DNA from: Archaeoglobaceae archaeon
Lineage (GTDB): Archaea; Halobacteriota; Archaeoglobi; Archaeoglobales; Archaeoglobaceae
NCBI GenBank assembly: GCA_027038095.1
Contig: JALVYA010000214.1
Coordinates: 1 to 6,669 of the forward strand
Length of the DNA: 6,669 bases
Direction of reading: 5' to 3'
This document shows, in pieces, positions 1-5,893 of this stretch. The notes under the pieces were generated by a model. It saw only the letters and a list, made by a program, of their open reading frames with translations, had not been told where the DNA came from and made no database searches. The translations under genes were made by a program, and so were the position numbers. Numbering within the stretch: position 1 is the first letter of the stretch; each line of letters starts with the position of its first letter.

Positions 1-628
1 CCCCGGAGAGCTGCTGATATCCAAGATAATGAACTTTTCCGAAATGTACGAGCAGAAGGGATACGACAGCATAGCGGAGATGTTTGGAATTGGTAACTAC
101 AACATATCACTGCAGTACCTGTACAGTAACTCTTCCAGCCCTGTTTACTCGTACTACAACGGAAAACCTCTCCTCTTGATAGGAAAACCCGTACCCAGTT
201 ATGGAGATGTTGTTAGGTACGAGAGAATCGTTTACTTCGACAACGCTTCTTTCGTTTACAACCTCACAACTTCGAAACCGGGAGTAAATAAAACGAAAAT
301 TCTGAACGTTACAGCTCCCGTAGGCGTGTTCACGTTTGTTGTTACAAAAACCGGAGTTTGGGGTAACGGAATGGGTAGCTGGATAATCGTAAAAATTAGC
401 AGGGGTAAAGGGTGGGGCGGACAGAAAATACTCAGAATTCCTGCAAGTGGGGGTAACCTTGCTCCGGGAGTTTACAGTCTGGCAAATCAGATATCCGGAA
501 ATATTCCGGGAAACGCCGTTAATCTGACCGTTATCTCCCACAATCTGGCAGGTTATCTGATTTACTCGAGTGCCGGACAGTACGTTGCTGGCAGGATTGT
601 GGCTAAACTCGTCGTCTGTGTCTGGTAA
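1..628 (+). CDS. Archaeal pilin-family surface protein, C-terminal part (5' end outside window)
   Basis: The reading frame is open from base 2 (codons ccc-gga-gag encode PGELL) to TAA at 626-628, so an ATG at 29 is probably only an internal methionine and the gene starts upstream. About 208 residues are visible and no transmembrane segment lies in this part. The opening (KIMNFSEMY, then GYDSIAEMFGIGNYNISLQY) resembles a pattern I associate with archaeal pilin-like proteins: a lysine-bearing start, a Tyr-containing helix, then 'LGl..Yn..i'. It ends in VVCVW, and a terminal aromatic strand (VRVW-like) is common in haloarchaeal DUF7287/7288-type proteins. The rest is rich in Gly, Asn, Ser and Tyr with several N-x-S/T sequons, as expected of an exported protein. 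It is the first visible gene of the pilin operon, 15 bp before the next. By inference it is a minor pilin or pilus-associated subunit whose membrane anchor is encoded upstream. The family assignment is tentative. Confidence 0.75.
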   Translation, partial: PGELLISKIMNFSEMYEQKGYDSIAEMFGIGNYNISLQYLYSNSSSPVYSYYNGKPLLLIGKPVPSYGDVVRYERIVYFDNASFVYNLTTSKPGVNKTKILNVTAPVGVFTFVVTKTGVWGNGMGSWIIVKISRGKGWGGQKILRIPASGGNLAPGVYSLANQISGNIPGNAVNLTVISHNLAGYLIYSSAGQYVAGRIVAKLVVCVW

Positions 629-631
629 CGC

Positions 632-640
632 GGAGGTGAT
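632..640 (+). promoter_or_regulatory. Strong Shine-Dalgarno deciding a TTG start
   Basis: GGAGGTGAT matches the full archaeal anti-Shine-Dalgarno (16S 3' end ATCACCTCC). It ends 3 bases before the TTG at 644-646. It supports the TTG as the true start of the next gene, since no ATG or GTG lies nearby in frame. Confidence 0.9.
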
Positions 641-643
641 TCT

Positions 644-1192
644 TTGAAAGCGTTTACTGACGTTAAATTGATTAAATCGGACTGTAAAGCTCAGGCTTTC
701 ACTTTAGAAAGCATAGCGGCAGCTCTGCTCTTGCTGGTGGTGGCTTACTTTCTCTTTCGCTCAACTCTGATAATAGCACCTCAATCCACGCAGGTGGCAG
801 ATGTTCAGCTCAGCCAGTACGCAAAAGACACGCTCAGGGTACTGGACAACCCATCTTCTCCCACAAACGATACACTGGAATACGTGCTGGAGCACTTAAA
901 TTCAAGCGATTTTGAAGAGGTCGTTGCACCCCTCGTAAACGCCACGAAAGAGTGTTTGCCGAAGGACGTGGGTTTCAACTTTGCTGTTTACTACTACAAC
1001 TACACGACGAAAAAAGTTGAAAAATTGGATCTCACGAACTTCGTCCCGTCTTCAAACACCGTTACGGCTTCGAGGTACATTGTTCTGGACAGCAAGGACT
1101 TCGTTAGCGGTTCTCCGTTCGTCAGCACAGCTCCTGAAAGCGGTAGCTATCCTGTTGTCGTGGAGGTGAGGTTAACGTTATGGCGGGTCTGA
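644..1192 (+). CDS. Small pilin-like protein (DUF7288-type) with QAFTLE signal
   Basis: The product is 182 residues. A basic N-terminus (about residues 1-16, with KSDCKAQ) leads into AFTLESIAAALLLLVVAYF, a single membrane helix at about 19-45. The 'QAFTLE' motif followed directly by a hydrophobic stretch is like the type IV prepilin junction (FTLxE). Haloarchaeal DUF7288 proteins carry a very similar 'QAYTLE' start (recalled family knowledge). If cleavage falls after Gln17, Glu22 is at position +5. The remainder is extracytoplasmic, with four or so N-x-S/T sequons, one Cys (C103) and an aromatic C-terminus (EVRLTLWRV). The TTG start is fixed by the Shine-Dalgarno at 632-640. Its 3' end overlaps the next gene by 13 bp, so the two are probably translationally coupled. 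It is probably a minor pilin or assembly subunit, anchored in the membrane until processed by an archaeal prepilin peptidase. The specific role is unknown. Confidence 0.85.
   Translation: MKAFTDVKLIKSDCKAQAFTLESIAAALLLLVVAYFLFRSTLIIAPQSTQVADVQLSQYAKDTLRVLDNPSSPTNDTLEYVLEHLNSSDFEEVVAPLVNATKECLPKDVGFNFAVYYYNYTTKKVEKLDLTNFVPSSNTVTASRYIVLDSKDFVSGSPFVSTAPESGSYPVVVEVRLTLWRV
1162..1169 (+). promoter_or_regulatory. Shine-Dalgarno inside the preceding gene
   Basis: GGAGGTGA lies within the 3' end of the 644-1192 gene, 10 bases before ATG 1180 and 22 before ATG 1192. It favours 1180 as the start of the next gene, although the spacing is a little long. The ATG at 1192 forms a TGATG overlap with the stop codon and remains an alternative. 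Confidence 0.7.
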
Positions 1193-1590
1193 TGAAGGAT
1201 AACAGGGGTCAGATAATTATAATCCTGACGCTGTTCATATCAGTCCTGCTTGCAGAGTTATCACTGGTTTACACGCAGAACGTACTTGCGGGAATGGAGA
1301 GCACTACAGCCCAGCTGACTTTCCCCAAGTATTCCATAGAAAACCTCAGAAGAATAGCGCTGGTTGACCTGAAAAACTGCGCCAGATCAAACCCATCTGG
1401 ATTTTTAGAGTACGCACAGAAGATTGATCAGCAGGTTGAAAGGCTCTATGCTGAACACGGCTGTTATGCGAGCATAGATGTGCTCGATGTAAAATATACA
1501 AGCTCCTATCAAATTTCATGTTACACAGTTAAAATAATATTTTTCAATTCAGGTGTTGATTATGAAGATACGGAGACAGTTGTTGTGTGA
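1180..1590 (+). CDS. Small GQ-type pilin-like membrane protein
   Basis: The product is 136 residues (132 if ATG 1192 is used). After a short charged start (KDNRG) comes QIIIILTLFISVLLAELSL, one membrane helix at about 11-32. The R-G-Q junction before the helix is a typical archaeal prepilin peptidase site (G/Q cleavage). 'RGQI' plus a hydrophobic segment is the hallmark of small archaeal proteins found beside pilin genes. The usual Glu at +5 is absent, so it may be a non-canonical or minor subunit. The outer part is mostly helical-looking to about residue 90, then beta-like. It has three extracytoplasmic cysteines (C67, C95, C114), more than its neighbours, so one disulfide is possible. It overlaps the gene before it by 13 bp and the gene after it by 29 bp. 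I cannot name the family with confidence, and the pilus role is inferred from the N-terminus and context. Confidence 0.8.
   Translation: MAGLMKDNRGQIIIILTLFISVLLAELSLVYTQNVLAGMESTTAQLTFPKYSIENLRRIALVDLKNCARSNPSGFLEYAQKIDQQVERLYAEHGCYASIDVLDVKYTSSYQISCYTVKIIFFNSGVDYEDTETVVV
1551..1555 (+). promoter_or_regulatory. AGGTG ribosome binding site that selects ATG 1562
   Basis: AGGTG sits 6 bases before ATG 1562, a good Shine-Dalgarno spacing. The in-frame GTG at 1553 lies inside this motif and TTG 1556 directly follows it, so neither has an upstream ribosome binding site of its own. Confidence 0.7.
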
Positions 1591-3949
1591 TAGAAGCGGA
1601 GTGTCCGTACTTGTGGAATACATCCTGATAATCGGAATACTTGCCCTGCTCATGGCGTTCATAGTTCCCCAGCTGAACACTCTGATGTCCCGAATGCCAA
1701 CTGCAAATGCCATGAAAAACCAGTTTCAGGACGTCGCAAGTGAAATCTCAGCTCAGATAACTGATATGCTTTTAATATCTCCAAAAAACGGAGTTGTCAA
1801 AAGCAGGGTTTACATGCCCGCTTCGGTGGGCAAAAAAACCTACGGTGTTACACTGGAGAACGGTAAGCTTGTAGTCGAATCAAGTCTGTGGAAGCAGGAG
1901 GTTAATCTGGGCAAATCAACTCTTGGATTCTTAACCAAGGGAAGGACTTTCAGCAGCGAATTCACGCACGAGATAGTTCTCAATTCGTCAATTCATATTC
2001 TGCCCACTGCAGTGGCAGTTGTTTACCCGACCGAGGCTGCTGTCGGAGAGAACGTGACTCTTGACATGACGCATTCGTACGGGGAAGGAACGCTGTACTA
2101 CAGGTGGATAATAAGCAGCAGTAGCGGTACTGTTACCATTTTACCACAGAATTCACAGAATTCTTGGAAAGAATACAATCCAGTAAACCCCGAAACCGGC
2201 ATAATGACTTGGAAATTCAGCGCTCCGGGTAACTACACGGTAAAGCTGGAAGTTAAAGATAGCCTTGGTTACGTAAGCTCGGACAGCGTTGAAGTCAACG
2301 TCACCTCAAATCCACAACCAGAACTCTACGTGAACAAGTACGTGGTTCCATCAACTATCACACCCGGACAGAGCTCAACTGTTAACATCTTTCTCTTCGG
2401 CAACGGAATAAATCAGACTTCTCTCAACATTACGGTTATTCACACAATAGATGCGTCTGGAAGCATGAACTGGCCCACACCACTTTCAAGTACAGCTGGA
2501 AATGTTACCTCTTCTCCGGCAATTGTCAGGTTTAACATAAACAACAGCAATTACGACTACCTGATCTTTGTTACAACCAGCGATTTCGACAGCTTTTACA
2601 ACGAGTACGGCGTAAGACCAATATCCCTTTACGTTAAGTCCCCGAATCAAAACTACTTCGTGCAGGCCTCAGACGTCTGGTTAAACGGGAGTCAGTACGG
2701 TTACGGTTACGTAATCACCAACCCGGATACGGGCACGTGGTATTTGGCGATAAACGACCTTAATCCGAAGTCCGATGAAACCGTCAGCGTTCAGGTTTAC
2801 TCGGGACGTTACTTCGTCAGTTGGTTTGAAATCTACGGCACAGTCTACAGCACCTCTGTCGTTGCACGCAAAACGTATAACGCTTATGGAATAACTGTTC
2901 CAGAGGAGGCAACTAAGCTCTATGTACAGCTAATTCCAGTTCAGAGTACGAGTCTATACCTGTGGCTGAAAGACAACTTTACTGGCACATACTACGTTAG
3001 CTCTGCGAACAGCTGGATAAACATAACCAACCCGTCAGCCGGCTATACGGCGTATGTCGTTCCGAGTTTACCTCCAGACACAACTGCAGGATACTACCTC
3101 AATTCGTACATACCGAAAATAGACGCTGCAAAAATTGCTGCCAAGACGTTTAACGGAATGCTGAGAAAGTACGACTACGTTGGTGTTGTAAAGTTCAACG
3201 ACTATTATGCCACCTACGTTGTGAATCCGCCAACCAACGATACAGATCTTGTGAACAGATCCATAGATACGATAACTGCTGATGGAGCAACTCCAATGGC
3301 TTCAGGGTTGAGTTACGCAATAAACGAGCTCGACAGCTTTGGCAACAGTAAAAACAGCCCTGCAGTTGACGTCATAATTCTCCTCTCCGACGGAAATCCC
3401 AACATAGATCTGGCAGGTCACTACAACGTCAGACAGGCGATCTCGGATGCTATTTACGAAGCGGAAATAGCGAAAAGCAAGGGCTACATAATCTACACGA
3501 TAGGTTACGGAACAGATGCAAACGCAACTCTTCTAAGGCAAATAGCGGAAATCACCGGGGGTAAGTTCTACTTTGCCGCCAGCGCTCAGGAGCTGAAGGA
3601 AATCTACAAGTCCATAGCAAGAGACGTCTTTACGAAAGTAGCCGAAAACGTAACCGTTACTGATGTTATACCTCCCGGTGTTGAAGTGCTCTCAACGACT
3701 GGAAACGTGACGAAAACTGCGAATGGGACCGTTGTTTCCTGGACGCTTCCGGTTGTGAGAATCAACCAGAGCTGGACGGGTAGCATAACGATTACCACGA
3801 CCAGAACCGGAGTGGTTCTGACAGATGTCGTTAACGTCTCAAACGTGACTTACTTTGACGTGGTAAACTCCAGAACTGTTACCGTTCCTCTGCCTGTCAA
3901 AGAGCTAAACGTTACCGTAACGAAGTCTGCGAGTTTTGAGCTTAAATGA
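1562..3949 (+). CDS. Pilin-anchored PKD-VWA surface protein, candidate pilus-tip adhesin
   Basis: The product is 795 residues (numbering from ATG 1562). Residues 9-40 form a pilin-like N-terminus: CDRSGVSVLVEYILIIGI, with Glu19 at the head of the membrane helix as in Flp/Tad and archaeal pilins. About 40-145 is a pilin-type stalk. About 148-248 is a PKD-like Ig-fold domain (APGNYTVKLEVKDSLG is the classic C-terminal motif). A VWA domain begins near 288. Its MIDAS is complete: DASGS (D297, S299, S301), Thr577 in DGATPMASG and Asp610 in LLSDGNPN. The domain ends near 687. About 200 residues (roughly 307-512) interrupt it directly after the DASGS loop and before helix KIDAAKIAAKTF. About 690-795 resembles a DUF11-type beta domain (VTVTDVIPPGVEVLSTTG). 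About 21 N-x-S/T sequons suggest heavy N-glycosylation. The only Cys (C9) is in the leader. Metal-dependent ligand binding at the tip of a pilus is the inferred role. It overlaps the upstream gene by 29 bp. Confidence 0.9.
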   Translation: MKIRRQLLCDRSGVSVLVEYILIIGILALLMAFIVPQLNTLMSRMPTANAMKNQFQDVASEISAQITDMLLISPKNGVVKSRVYMPASVGKKTYGVTLENGKLVVESSLWKQEVNLGKSTLGFLTKGRTFSSEFTHEIVLNSSIHILPTAVAVVYPTEAAVGENVTLDMTHSYGEGTLYYRWIISSSSGTVTILPQNSQNSWKEYNPVNPETGIMTWKFSAPGNYTVKLEVKDSLGYVSSDSVEVNVTSNPQPELYVNKYVVPSTITPGQSSTVNIFLFGNGINQTSLNITVIHTIDASGSMNWPTPLSSTAGNVTSSPAIVRFNINNSNYDYLIFVTTSDFDSFYNEYGVRPISLYVKSPNQNYFVQASDVWLNGSQYGYGYVITNPDTGTWYLAINDLNPKSDETVSVQVYSGRYFVSWFEIYGTVYSTSVVARKTYNAYGITVPEEATKLYVQLIPVQSTSLYLWLKDNFTGTYYVSSANSWINITNPSAGYTAYVVPSLPPDTTAGYYLNSYIPKIDAAKIAAKTFNGMLRKYDYVGVVKFNDYYATYVVNPPTNDTDLVNRSIDTITADGATPMASGLSYAINELDSFGNSKNSPAVDVIILLSDGNPNIDLAGHYNVRQAISDAIYEAEIAKSKGYIIYTIGYGTDANATLLRQIAEITGGKFYFAASAQELKEIYKSIARDVFTKVAENVTVTDVIPPGVEVLSTTGNVTKTANGTVVSWTLPVVRINQSWTGSITITTTRTGVVLTDVVNVSNVTYFDVVNSRTVTVPLPVKELNVTVTKSASFELK
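2480..3097 (+). other. Beta-rich insertion splitting the VWA domain, with two repeat-like units
   Basis: This segment codes for residues about 307-512 of the PKD-VWA protein, between the MIDAS loop DASGSM and the first VWA helix (KIDAAKIAAK). It appears to contain two diverged units. Unit A (bases about 2522-2761) contains YDYLIFVTTS, ISLYVKSPNQN and TNPDTGTWYLAI in that order. Unit B (about 2882-3067) contains TKLYVQLIPVQ, TSLYLWLKDNF and TNPSAGYTAYVV in the same order. The strand pattern and the 'TNP..GTWYLA' ending resemble bacterial pre-peptidase C-terminal (PPC) or P-domain sandwiches. That likeness is by eye only. Confidence 0.55.
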
Positions 3950-3955
3950 GGTGAG
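3948..3955 (+). promoter_or_regulatory. Shine-Dalgarno deciding a GTG start
   Basis: GAGGTGAG overlaps the TGA stop of the PKD-VWA gene and lies 4 bases before GTG 3960. This places the start directly before the pilin signal NSRAVSEVFG. Confidence 0.85.
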
Positions 3956-3959
3956 TTAA

Positions 3960-4661
3960 GTGAATTCCAGAGCGGTCTCAGAAGTCTTCGGAAACCTTTT
4001 GATTTTGATCATAATAGCCATAACTATCTCCGTCATGCTCTCCTACGGGTATCCGGTAATAATGTCCGGGCAGGAAAAGGTAAAGATGAGAAACGTCATT
4101 TCGTCGATGGTGTTTGCAAAAGAGAAAATAGAAGTCGTTTCTTCAGACGTTGAGCCGTGTACGACCCTGAAGTTTCCGCCATCGGGTGGAGCTTTAAGCG
4201 TCTCGAAGAGCTGCACACTGTACGTTTACGTAAACGGTAAAAAACTGGGTTACGTTCCAGAAAAACCGGGAGAGCTGCTTTACACATCGGGAAACTGGAA
4301 GGTGGCGGTGGAGCTGGGTGGAGTCTGGGAGAGTGATGGCAGCAGGAGCTGGATGGTCTATCCCCCCCTCATTAAGGTTGCGGGTGGGAACGTTGTCGTT
4401 ACCGTACCCGCTATCTCAGGCACAGGCTCTGCAGGAGGTTACGGAATTGCGAACGTTCTGCTGAGTTACAACTCTACCGAAGTACACGACTACGCGGATT
4501 CATACTTAAAGCTGGTAGTACAGACCGAATTTCCACAGGCGTGGGAAAACTACCTGAAAGACAGCGGCTTTGCGGTAACCGTGAGTGGAGATACCGTTAC
4601 TGCCACTGCAAGTGGAAACGTTACGCTGGTCGTGCACTGGATAAACGTTTCAATTTACTGA
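3960..4661 (+). CDS. Archaeal type IV pilin-like protein, GGVW family (DUF7289-type), first paralog
   Basis: The product is 233 residues, starting at GTG 3960 after a clear Shine-Dalgarno. The leader is only MNSR, followed by AVSEVFGNLLILIIIAITIS, a membrane helix at about 9-30. This matches the archaeal pilin class III signal (R/K, then AVSxV.G and a hydrophobic run), so cleavage probably falls near Arg4. The extracytoplasmic part holds the features I associate with the haloarchaeal DUF7289 family: ELGGVW (118-123), a YPP motif (134-136; SPP in the family), a strand VVVTVP, then GTGSAGG (154-160) and an AW-containing helix FPQAWENYL (191-199). Two cysteines (C67, C85) could form a disulfide. 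The downstream neighbour is a clear paralog sharing these motifs in the same order. By inference it is a structural or minor pilin assembled with the PKD-VWA protein encoded 10 bp upstream. Confidence 0.88.
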   Translation: MNSRAVSEVFGNLLILIIIAITISVMLSYGYPVIMSGQEKVKMRNVISSMVFAKEKIEVVSSDVEPCTTLKFPPSGGALSVSKSCTLYVYVNGKKLGYVPEKPGELLYTSGNWKVAVELGGVWESDGSRSWMVYPPLIKVAGGNVVVTVPAISGTGSAGGYGIANVLLSYNSTEVHDYADSYLKLVVQTEFPQAWENYLKDSGFAVTVSGDTVTATASGNVTLVVHWINVSIY

Positions 4662-4668
4662 GAGTGAT
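4662..4668 (+). promoter_or_regulatory. Weak ribosome binding site for the second GGVW-family pilin
   Basis: GAGTGAT (a partial match to GAGGTGAT) lies 4 bases before ATG 4673. It is the best candidate near this start and argues against the upstream in-frame ATG 4541, which lies inside the previous gene and would add non-protein-like sequence. Confidence 0.5.
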
Positions 4669-4672
4669 TGAT

Positions 4673-5491
4673 ATGGCTGGCATGAGTGCGATATACGGTA
4701 AAACAGAAGGTAAAACGGTCATTAAAGAGCTCAAAAACAGGAAAGGCGTTTCAAGCGTACTCGGATATACCTTGATTCTTGGAATAATCATACTCGTTTT
4801 ATCGATAATTTTTGTGCACACGTACGCAATGGTTAATCAGGCGAAAGAAAAAGTAAGATACAGCAGCATGGCTCAGGGTTTTGAAAAGATACAGAACACT
4901 GTGAACTACGTTGCCTACTCAGGAACGAGCGAGAGGTACATAAGAATACTGCTGAACGAGGGGAGTTTATCCGTTACGAAAGGATGCAGGATAAACATAT
5001 CCGTTTACAACACCACGAGTGCGACTCCCGTTTACAGCTGTTCAGCTTATTCGGGAGCAGTAGACTACTCCTACGGGAACTACAGGATTGCTTTTGAGAA
5101 CGGAGGCGTCTGGCTGAGCAGTCATGGAATGGCCACCATCGTTTCCCCGCCAAGAATATTTATATATAAGAAAATAGTAAACAATCAAACCATTTTCTTC
5201 ATGACTCTGACTCTCATAAACGGCAACGGCTCTGCTGGAGGTAACAGCTTTGCAAACATCCTCGTTAAGTTTAACTCCTCGCAGGTAAAAGTCTTTGGGC
5301 CCGGTTACGTCAGCATAAACATAACTTCAGACTTTGCAAGAGCGTGGTACGAGTACTTCAACAGCCTGAAAAACGGTCAGGGAAACACAGCTTCCATACA
5401 GACAAACCTCAGGGGAAACAACGTTTACGTAACGATACACTTTTCCGAAATGATACTGACTTCGTACAGACTCAACGTGAGCGTGAGCTGA
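4673..5491 (+). CDS. Archaeal type IV pilin-like protein, GGVW family (DUF7289-type), second paralog
   Basis: The product is 272 residues from ATG 4673 (ATG 4682 is an alternative). The leader is unusually long, about 25 residues, hydrophilic and lysine-rich, ending KELKNRKG. It is followed by VSSVLGYTLILGIIILVLSI (26-45), one membrane helix. The RKG-VSS junction fits an archaeal prepilin peptidase site. The outer part repeats the motif order of the preceding gene: FENGGVW (141-147), VSPP (157-160), strand FFMTLTLING, NGSAGG (185-190), FANILVKFNSS, and the helix FARAWYEYF (221-229). C105 lies in a similar place to C85 of the paralog, but the second Cys (C123) falls after it rather than before, so the disulfide would differ. 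Many N-x-S/T sequons are present. It starts 11 bp after its paralog. A tandem duplication followed by divergence is likely. The role is probably a pilin or minor pilin of the same structure. Confidence 0.88.
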   Translation: MAGMSAIYGKTEGKTVIKELKNRKGVSSVLGYTLILGIIILVLSIIFVHTYAMVNQAKEKVRYSSMAQGFEKIQNTVNYVAYSGTSERYIRILLNEGSLSVTKGCRINISVYNTTSATPVYSCSAYSGAVDYSYGNYRIAFENGGVWLSSHGMATIVSPPRIFIYKKIVNNQTIFFMTLTLINGNGSAGGNSFANILVKFNSSQVKVFGPGYVSINITSDFARAWYEYFNSLKNGQGNTASIQTNLRGNNVYVTIHFSEMILTSYRLNVSVS

Positions 5492-5874
5492 TGCTGTCCT
5501 ACATTTTGATCGTCAGAGTCAGGAAGGATTTCGTAACCACTGTTGGTTCTCTGGGCGAGGTAAATTTCAAAAAGGGATACTACATGTACGTCGGGAGCGC
5601 AAGGACTGGCATTTCGAGAATATGCAGGCACTTCAGGAAAGAGAAAAAACTGAGATGGCACATAGACTACCTGACGACTTCCAGATTTGCAGAACCCGTG
5701 TGTGCTTACCTGTTTGATAGGGAGGAATGTTACCTCTCCAAAATGCTATCGGAGGAATACGCAGGCGTTAAGGGTTTTGGCTGCTCGGACTGCAGGTGCC
5801 ACACGCACCTCTACTACTCCCGGGAAATGCCCGCTTTTAAAGCCAGGATGTTATACCCCGGGGATTGCCTGTAA
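5491..5874 (+). CDS. DUF123 GIY-YIG-like protein
   Basis: The product is 127 residues, starting at an ATG that overlaps the preceding TGA (TGATG), so translation is probably coupled. The family signatures are all present in order: GYYMYVGSA (29-37, the counterpart of the GIY-YIG strands), RICRHFR (43-49), RWHIDYL (55-61), an EC motif (E79-C80), and GFGCSDCRCHTHLYY (95-109) with its Cys/His cluster. DUF123 is a small archaeal and bacterial family related to GIY-YIG nucleases and is sometimes fused to endonuclease III. The presence of Arg43 and Glu79 would be compatible with nuclease activity, but no reaction is established for stand-alone members as far as I know. The length is normal for the domain and no signal peptide or membrane helix is present, so it should be cytoplasmic. 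It is the odd member of an otherwise surface-protein operon. The association may be no more than co-transcription. Confidence 0.92.
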   Translation: MLSYILIVRVRKDFVTTVGSLGEVNFKKGYYMYVGSARTGISRICRHFRKEKKLRWHIDYLTTSRFAEPVCAYLFDREECYLSKMLSEEYAGVKGFGCSDCRCHTHLYYSREMPAFKARMLYPGDCL

Positions 5875-5893
5875 CTTGCTGGTTGAGAACTTC

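Noticed and set aside
107..541. Open frame of 144 codons on the minus strand
   Set aside because: It lies opposite a clear coding frame with protein-like composition, has no recognisable motif and no ribosome binding site. It is a shadow of the gene at 1-628.
1553..1561. GTG and TTG as earlier starts of the PKD-VWA gene
   Set aside because: The GTG is inside the AGGTG ribosome binding site and the TTG directly after it. ATG 1562 has the correct spacing.
4267..4277. CGGGAGAGCTGCT similar to bases 4-16 of the window
   Set aside because: Both encode PGELL, but the similarity stops there and the surrounding proteins do not align. Probably chance.
4541..4672. 44-codon extension of the second GGVW-family pilin to ATG 4541
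   Set aside because: It would overlap the previous gene by 121 bp and adds a low-quality Arg/Cys/Trp-rich sequence. ATG 4673 follows the previous stop with a partial Shine-Dalgarno.
5344..5490. 49-codon extension of the DUF123 protein to ATG 5344
   Set aside because: It lies wholly inside the pilin gene in another frame and its translation is not protein-like. The domain starts right at ATG 5491 in a TGATG overlap.
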